From Planktotalea sp. (GTDB taxonomy: Bacteria; Pseudomonadota; Alphaproteobacteria; Rhodobacterales; Rhodobacteraceae), in NCBI GenBank assembly GCA_024645145.1, contig JAHEGL010000077.1:1-14121 (forward strand): a stretch of DNA of 14,121 nucleotides, in the 5' to 3' direction. Each line of letters opens with the position of its first letter. Within the stretch, counting starts at the first letter, position 1. Shown here one piece after another: positions 9,320-14,121 of the stretch. Both the position numbers and the translations under genes were made by a program. The notes beneath the pieces are model-generated. The model searched no databases. It was not told the DNA's origin and saw only the letters and a list, made by a program, of their open reading frames with translations.

Positions 9320-10281
9320 TGCGTCACGCGTTTTTACTGATACCATTTATAGCCCTCGCAGCCCCTGCTGTGGGGGCTCCTCTTTTACAGATGCCTGTCG
9401 ACTGTGAACTTGGCGAAAGCTGCTACATCCAGCAGTATATGGACCACGACGCGACAGAGAATTTCAAAGATTTCGAATGTGGGCCGCGCTCTTACAACAC
9501 GCACAAAGGTACCGATTTCGCTGTTGCGACCACGCGTGATGCGCAAAAGGGCGTCGATATTCTAGCTGCCGCTGACGGTACAGTTCTTGGCGTGCGCGAT
9601 GGGATGCGCGACGTGTGGAACAGCAAGGTGGACCGCGATGCCATAAAGGGGCGCGAGTGCGGCAATGGTCTTGTGATTGACCATGGCGATGGTTGGCAAA
9701 CTCAGTATTGCCACTTGCGCGAAGGCTCTGTCAGCGTGAGCAAAGGTCAGACAGTTGAAGCTGGCGCAAAGCTTGGTCAAATGGGGATGACTGGGCGCAC
9801 AGAGTTTGCCCATTTACACCTCTCTGTGCGCAAAGATGGCAAACCCATTGACCCTTTTGCGCCTGAGGGTGCGAAATGTGATGCGCCTATTGAGCAAACA
9901 CTATGGCGCGAGCCGCTGTTGTTTCAAAAAGGTGGAATTCTAGACATCGGTTTTGCCGAAGGTGTTCCTGACTTTAGCGACATAAAAATGGGTACTGTCG
10001 ATCAGGACTTGAAAGATAACTCTCCCGCACTTGTCAGCTATTTTTTCATGTTCGGCGGTAAAGCCGGTGATGAAATAGATGTGCGGTTTATTGGGCCAAA
10101 CGGGCTTGAAGGGATCCAAGTATATGAGCTGGAAAAGAATCTGGCCCGTTTCTTTCGCGCTATCGGTAAGAAACGCCGTACCTCATCTTGGCCATCGGGC
10201 GTGTACGAAGCGCGTGCGCGCTTTATGAGAGACGGTGAAGAGATTGACGCACAGAGCGCAACGTTTGAAATTTCACGTTAG
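9319..10281 (+). CDS. Exported M23-family metallopeptidase (LytM-like)
   Basis: This is probably a periplasmic zinc endopeptidase acting on peptidoglycan cross-links, or an amidase activator of EnvC type. Residues 1-20 form a Sec signal peptide ([20 protein letters not shown]). The LytM domain shows H62 and D66 in HKGTD, H132 in QYCHL and H165 and H167 in AHLHL, so the metal and catalytic residues are complete and an active enzyme is likely. Residues from about 205 to 320 form a separate, probably beta-rich domain of unknown role. Six cysteines (29, 35, 54, 114, 131, 187) fit a disulfide-bonded periplasmic protein. The ATG overlaps the clpA TGA (TGATG) with no good ribosome binding site, suggesting translational coupling. 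The stop is TAG. It ends 14 bases from the convergent OmpA-like gene. Confidence 0.92.
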   Translation: MRHAFLLIPFIALAAPAVGAPLLQMPVDCELGESCYIQQYMDHDATENFKDFECGPRSYNTHKGTDFAVATTRDAQKGVDILAAADGTVLGVRDGMRDVWNSKVDRDAIKGRECGNGLVIDHGDGWQTQYCHLREGSVSVSKGQTVEAGAKLGQMGMTGRTEFAHLHLSVRKDGKPIDPFAPEGAKCDAPIEQTLWREPLLFQKGGILDIGFAEGVPDFSDIKMGTVDQDLKDNSPALVSYFFMFGGKAGDEIDVRFIGPNGLEGIQVYELEKNLARFFRAIGKKRRTSSWPSGVYEARARFMRDGEEIDAQSATFEISR

Positions 10282-10295
10282 TCACGTCGCAGTTT

Positions 10296-12599
10296 TTATT
10301 TCTCTGTGAATTTCAACTCAATACGGCGGTTTTGCGCGCGCGCTTCATCGTTGTCTTCTGTGTTTACAGGTTGATACTGTCCGAACCCGTTCGCGGCCAA
10401 GCGCGTCGGCGGTATCCCAAGAAAATTCACCATATATTTCACGACTGAAAGCGCACGCGCTTGGCTAAGCTCCCAGTTGTCCGCAAACTCACCAAGCCCA
10501 GACAAAGGCACGTTATCTGTATGCCCGTCCACGCGGATCACCCAATCAATTCCTTCGGGAATGTCATCCGCAACAGCTCGCAAGATAGAAGCGACTTTTG
10601 CCACCTCCCCGCGCCCAACCTCTGAAAGGGCTGCACGACCTGGAGGAAACAGAACTTCCGAGGAAAAGACAAAACGGTCGCCTTCGATCCGAACACCTTC
10701 TTGCGCCCCCAGAACATCCCGCAAACGTCCGAAAAATTCAGAACGATATCGTTCTAAATCTTTGGTTTGCTCTTCCAAACGCACGCGCTCGGCTTCTTCC
10801 AGTTCACGTCGACGTCGTTCTTCTGCAGCAACACGCGCTAAAGCGGCGTTCAGCTCAGATCCGAGATTTTGCAACTGAACCTGTGACGCCACATCCTGCA
10901 CACGCGCGTCATCCAAGATTGCTTGCAAGCTTCCAAGCTGCGCGCGCAGGGCGGCAACCTGTTGATTTAGAGCTTCTGTTTGCAATTCCGCCTGAGTTGA
11001 ACGCGCCTGTTCTTGTTCCAGTTCTTCGCGCGCAGCTGACAATAAAAGCGCTTGCTGCTGCGCTTCACTTAATTGTGCACCTGCCTCTTGCTCAGCTGCA
11101 AGCTTCGCAGCCAATGCCGCTGCGAGTTGCTTTTGCACCTCTTCGCGTTCAAGCTCTGCTGCACTCCTTGCCGCAAGAGCCGCTGCCAGTGTTTGCTCTA
11201 AGGCGCTATCATCCATTGCGACACTCAAATTGCTCTTGGCCAAGGCAAGGGCGTCCCGGGTACGCGCCAGTTCTGCAGTCAGCGCAGTGATTGTCGCAAT
11301 GGATTGCTCCTGCGCGGCTTGAAGTGTTGCGAGCTCTGTCTGGGTTTCATTCAAAGACCCCGTCGCATCGGACAACTGCGCTTCTGCACGGGCAAGGGCG
11401 TCGTTGACCTCTTCTAGACGTGTTTGAGCACTCTCAAGTGACGTATTGGTTTGCGCAGCTCTGATGTCTGCCGCTGAGAGTTGCGCGTTCGCCGTGTCCA
11501 GATCAGTTTGTCTTTCTGCCAGCATAGCTTCCGCCGCTTTTTGCGCAGCTTCAAGCGCCGCAATCCGTGCTGCTGCCTCCTCTTCCGCGGTGAGTTTATT
11601 CGCCTCGCTCACAGCTTGAAGATCACGCGCTGCATCCAAATCTGAACGCGCCAATGCGAGCTGTGCCAAAACCTCCGAGAGCTCTTTCTCTACTGCAGTT
11701 TTCGCTGCGTCTGTATCTTGCCCTGCAGTGACGGCAGCCGCCAATTGCGCCGTAAGGTCTTCAACCGCAGAGCGCGCAGCTGCCAACAAGGTTAGTGTTT
11801 CCTCAGCTTGTTTGCGCTCTGCTTCCAAGCTCAGGGTCATTGCCGTCAGCTCTGCATCCGCGTTTTCGAGACGGGCGCGCAATGCTTCCGCGGCTTCTGC
11901 TTCTAACAGGCGCGCGCGCTCTTCGGCCGAAAGCGCGTCTTGCAATTCTGCAATTTCAAGCGCGCGTTCACTGAGCGTTGCGTCTTTATCCTCACCCTCC
12001 CGACGAAGATCGGCAATCAAGGCATCCATCGCTTCACGTTCCGCAGCGGCAAGGCGCGCGGCTTCGACCTGCGCGTCAATCTCTGTACGCGCAGACGCAA
12101 GCGCGAGGTCAAGCGCCTCTTTCTCGGTTAACAACTGGCTTTGCGCATCTTCCAACGCAGCAAAATTGCTCAGCGCATCATCACGTTGGGACAAAAGCGA
12201 AGCGACCTGCGCCTCAAAACTCGTGATTTGCGCCTGCGCTTGAGACAATGCACTGTCTTGCTCCGCACGCTGTTGCTGCAAGGAAGCGATAAGGGCTGAT
12301 TGTGCTTCTGCCCGCTGTGTCGTATCATCGAGCGTTGCGTTTAATGCGCCCAGATCATTCTCTAATTTCTCGCTGCGATCCCGTTCAAGACCAAGCGCTT
12401 GCGCAAGTGCAGCGATTTCTTGGCCCAGATCATCCAGCTCGCTTTCTTGGCCCGTGATCGTTTCGTTCAAAACGAATTGCATCACCATAAAGATGGTCAG
12501 AACAAACATCAAAACCAACAAAAGGCCTGTCATCGCATCGACAAAGCCAGGCCAGATAGAGCCTTGGAACCTTTGACCTGTGCGCCGCGAGAGTGCCAT
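10296..12599 (-). CDS. MotB/OmpA-like peptidoglycan-binding protein with a very long coiled coil
   Basis: This 767-residue inner-membrane protein looks like the peptidoglycan-anchoring half of a proton-driven motor. Its short cytoplasmic N-terminus leads to WPGFVDAMTGLLL, with D21 at the position of the MotB proton-carrying aspartate, and one membrane helix (about 22-44). Residues about 50-618 are an Ala/Glu/Leu/Gln-rich helical region. No proline occurs from 18 to 651, and I see no Cys or His there. From about 620 to 767 is an OmpA_C domain with VDGHTDN (690-696), NWELSQARA (708-716) and NRRIELKF (757-764), the peptidoglycan-binding residues. Its ATG overlaps the stop of the MotA-like gene (TAATG), so the two are coupled. 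It converges on the M23 gene. Related annotations say peptidoglycan-binding protein. The cellular process driven is unknown. Confidence 0.9.
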   Translation of the reverse strand: MALSRRTGQRFQGSIWPGFVDAMTGLLLVLMFVLTIFMVMQFVLNETITGQESELDDLGQEIAALAQALGLERDRSEKLENDLGALNATLDDTTQRAEAQSALIASLQQQRAEQDSALSQAQAQITSFEAQVASLLSQRDDALSNFAALEDAQSQLLTEKEALDLALASARTEIDAQVEAARLAAAEREAMDALIADLRREGEDKDATLSERALEIAELQDALSAEERARLLEAEAAEALRARLENADAELTAMTLSLEAERKQAEETLTLLAAARSAVEDLTAQLAAAVTAGQDTDAAKTAVEKELSEVLAQLALARSDLDAARDLQAVSEANKLTAEEEAAARIAALEAAQKAAEAMLAERQTDLDTANAQLSAADIRAAQTNTSLESAQTRLEEVNDALARAEAQLSDATGSLNETQTELATLQAAQEQSIATITALTAELARTRDALALAKSNLSVAMDDSALEQTLAAALAARSAAELEREEVQKQLAAALAAKLAAEQEAGAQLSEAQQQALLLSAAREELEQEQARSTQAELQTEALNQQVAALRAQLGSLQAILDDARVQDVASQVQLQNLGSELNAALARVAAEERRRRELEEAERVRLEEQTKDLERYRSEFFGRLRDVLGAQEGVRIEGDRFVFSSEVLFPPGRAALSEVGRGEVAKVASILRAVADDIPEGIDWVIRVDGHTDNVPLSGLGEFADNWELSQARALSVVKYMVNFLGIPPTRLAANGFGQYQPVNTEDNDEARAQNRRIELKFTEK

Positions 12600-13831
12600 T
12601 AGCCACCGTCACGCGTGCGCGAAGCGCTTGATTTCGCAGCCCCTGCGGGCGCTTTGCGCGGCTGTGTCAGCATGCGACCCAATGCGCCAATATCACTGCG
12701 CAACTCAGCCATCGTTTCAGCGCGTCCGGCTGACATTTCTTCAAGAATTTTCAGCATCTGAACGTCGATCGAACGCAAACGCATGCGGCTTTCCGCATCC
12801 ATTCCCGCGTCGCCACCCAAAACCCCGCCATCGAGCTTTGCGATCAATTGTTCCTGACCCTGCGCCACACGCATCAAGGCATCTGTGGCAGTGCCTGTCG
12901 CCTCCATGCGTTCGGTCATCCTTGAAATTGCGTCTGTGAGTGAACCAAGCTTGTCATCCACCATAGAACGGCTGACGTCACTTTGCGTGAACATCATTTG
13001 CAGCGCTTCCATCTGCTCTGCCATGTGATCCACGACTGCCGTCATCGCTGCATTTTCAACACCCCCCTCACCGTCACCAGATGAATATCCTAGACGCGTG
13101 ATGCTTGAGAGCCATTCTTCCAACTCGCGGTAAAAACGGTTTTGGCCATGCCCTGCGAATAGCTCCAGAAGACCAACAACAAGCGATCCTGCAAGACCCA
13201 ATAGCGATGACCCGAATGCAATGCCCATGCCGCCCATCTGGGCTTCAAGCCCAGATTGCAGGCGTTTGAAAACATCCGCGCCCGTTTCGCCCTCAGCGGC
13301 ACTCAGGTTGCGAATGGTGTCAACGATTGCTGGGACTGTTGTCGCAAGGCCATAGAATGTTCCCAAAAGCCCTAGGAATATCAGAAGGTTAACAAGGTAT
13401 CGCGTAATTTCGCGCGCCTCGTCAACGCGTGTTGCAACAGAATCCAAGATGGAGCGTGTTGAACTGGATGAAATTTGCATCCTTGCCCCGCGCGAGCGCA
13501 ACAGCGTCGCCAAAGGTGCAAGCAATTGTGGGGCTTTGATGCCAGTGTCTTCGCGATTTTCTGAGGCGAATGCCTCTAACCAGCGGACTGAATTGATCAA
13601 TTGTCCGACTTGGTAAAAGCAAGCCATAACCCCGATAAAGAACACGAATATAATAAAGCCATTGAGCCATGGATTGGCCAAAAACACCGGCAACACGCGT
13701 GGCAAAGCCACGAATGCTCCGGCTCCAACCAAGCCGATGACGATCAGCATTGACGTAATTTGCCGCCAAGGCTGGGAAAACTGCGCGCGCACCTCGCGGT
13801 CTGGCTTGTCCAAGGGGACTGCTCCTGACAC
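12599..13831 (-). CDS. MotA/TolQ/ExbB-type proton channel protein
   Basis: This 410-residue protein is probably the membrane stator partner of the OmpA-like protein encoded next to it. Hydrophobic helices lie at about 26-46, 56-78, 145-165 and 202-224, a four-helix MotA-like topology with both ends cytoplasmic. FLGLLGTFYGL (152-162) is the family signature in helix 3, and GMGIAFGSSLLGLAGS (201-216) marks helix 4. Residues 225-410 form a soluble, mostly helical tail ending in a basic disordered stretch. The listed start is GTG at 13831, which has no ribosome binding site. A TTG at 13813, six codons on, has AGGAG 8 bases upstream and may be the true start. No flagellar genes are nearby, so I do not call it motA. 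Confidence 0.9.
   Translation of the reverse strand: MSGAVPLDKPDREVRAQFSQPWRQITSMLIVIGLVGAGAFVALPRVLPVFLANPWLNGFIIFVFFIGVMACFYQVGQLINSVRWLEAFASENREDTGIKAPQLLAPLATLLRSRGARMQISSSSTRSILDSVATRVDEAREITRYLVNLLIFLGLLGTFYGLATTVPAIVDTIRNLSAAEGETGADVFKRLQSGLEAQMGGMGIAFGSSLLGLAGSLVVGLLELFAGHGQNRFYRELEEWLSSITRLGYSSGDGEGGVENAAMTAVVDHMAEQMEALQMMFTQSDVSRSMVDDKLGSLTDAISRMTERMEATGTATDALMRVAQGQEQLIAKLDGGVLGGDAGMDAESRMRLRSIDVQMLKILEEMSAGRAETMAELRSDIGALGRMLTQPRKAPAGAAKSSASRTRDGG
13822..13826 (-). promoter_or_regulatory. Possible ribosome binding site favouring a TTG start of the MotA-like gene
   Basis: The complement reads AGGAG, 8 bases before TTG at 13811-13813. The GTG at 13831 has only AAGAAAC before it. 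If this site is used the protein starts MDKPDREV and loses six residues, with no effect on the membrane helices. Confidence 0.45.
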
Positions 13832-13880
13832 GTTTCTTATTAGCGATCAGTTTACGCAGATTGCGCTCTCAAGCCAAGCT

Positions 13881-14121
13881 TTATGAACAAAGGCCTGCTA
13901 CGCGCTTTGAGAGCCAATTCAGATCAGCGTCTTCAATACCGAGTTCCACAAGATGTGCGGCGGTGTAGTGCAAGTACTCGGTGTTGGGACCGCGATCACC
14001 CACAGCGTGCGCAATGACTTGCGCCTGCTCTTCCAAATCCAAATGGCAGTATTGCGCATGATCGGGATCAATCACGTATGTTACCGCCTCGATCACGTCA
14101 CCAGCGTTGAGATGCACCGCG
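13881..14121 (-). CDS. Gamma-glutamylcyclotransferase, ChaC type (3' part, cut by window edge)
   Basis: Only the last 79 or so residues are in the window and the gene continues past 14121. The frame is open to the edge, and the GTG at 14117 is an internal valine, not a start. The fragment matches the C-terminal part of the ChaC family, which degrades glutathione to 5-oxoproline and Cys-Gly in the cytoplasm. Recognisable pieces are AVTYVIDPDHAQY, LSLEEQA-like LDLEEQAQVIAHAVG, the NTEYL block and LVELGIEDADL. The catalytic glutamate and the N-terminal substrate loop lie outside the window, so activity cannot be judged. It is 49 bases upstream of the MotA-like gene on the same strand and may be co-transcribed with it. 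Confidence 0.8.
   Translation of the reverse strand, partial: AVHLNAGDVIEAVTYVIDPDHAQYCHLDLEEQAQVIAHAVGDRGPNTEYLHYTAAHLVELGIEDADLNWLSKRVAGLCS

Noticed and set aside
11728..12243. Plus-strand Ala/Ser-rich open frame of 171 codons
   Set aside because: It is the complement of Ala/Glu-rich coiled-coil codons in the OmpA-like gene, which produces stop-free antisense frames.
10296..13831. A Zorya anti-phage defence system
   Set aside because: Only the A-like and B-like motor genes are present. No zorC, zorD or zorE neighbour is visible, and the surrounding genes are housekeeping genes rather than a defence island.
10296..13831. Flagellar stator genes motA and motB
   Set aside because: The B subunit has a helical insert of more than 570 residues, the A subunit has a long extra tail, and no flagellar genes are near.

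Overview
The window looks like the chromosome of a marine alphaproteobacterium of the Rhodobacterales (Roseobacter group). The reasons are an F1-only ATP synthase operon (atpHAGDC) with no F0 genes beside it, protein sequences that read as typical of that order, moderate GC content judged by eye, and a gene neighbourhood (ChaC-type cyclotransferase, MotA-like, OmpA-like, M23 peptidase, ClpA, glyoxalase II, methyltransferase) that I recall from related genomes. There are no IS elements, tRNAs, rRNAs, CRISPR arrays or phage genes, and it reads as core rather than accessory DNA.

Positions 41-4944 (minus strand) carry the F1 sector of ATP synthase in the order delta, alpha, gamma, beta, epsilon, with short gaps that indicate one transcript. 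The striking feature is an in-frame amber codon (TAG, 3931-3933) at codon 151 of atpA, where the family has a lysine just before the Walker A region. Everything else in the gene is intact and the total length is the usual 512 codons, so this is one base substitution in an otherwise normal essential gene. It is either a sequence error or a true nonsense mutation. The M23 gene in the same window ends in TAG, so general recoding of TAG is unlikely. About 270 bases upstream of atpH hold no gene. They contain a weak promoter candidate, a small hairpin and four CGTGA repeats.

Positions 5217-6812 hold a divergent pair: a class I SAM-methyltransferase-fold protein (minus) and glyoxalase II, gloB (plus), separated by 63 bases. 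Positions 6992-10281 (plus) hold clpA and an exported M23 metallopeptidase whose ATG overlaps the clpA stop by one base.

Positions 10296-13831 (minus) hold a two-gene proton-channel motor cassette. The upstream gene encodes a four-helix MotA/TolQ/ExbB-like protein. The downstream gene, overlapping by one base (TAATG), encodes a MotB-like protein with one membrane helix, a membrane aspartate (D21), a proline-free helical region of more than 570 residues and a C-terminal OmpA-like peptidoglycan-binding domain. The layout resembles flagellar stators and the ZorAB motor of Zorya defence systems, but no Zorya effector genes are present. The cassette converges on the M23 gene with only 14 bases between stop codons. 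Upstream of it on the same strand is the 3' end of a ChaC-type gamma-glutamylcyclotransferase gene, cut by the window edge. The best candidates for a second look are the atpA amber codon and this long-coiled-coil motor.
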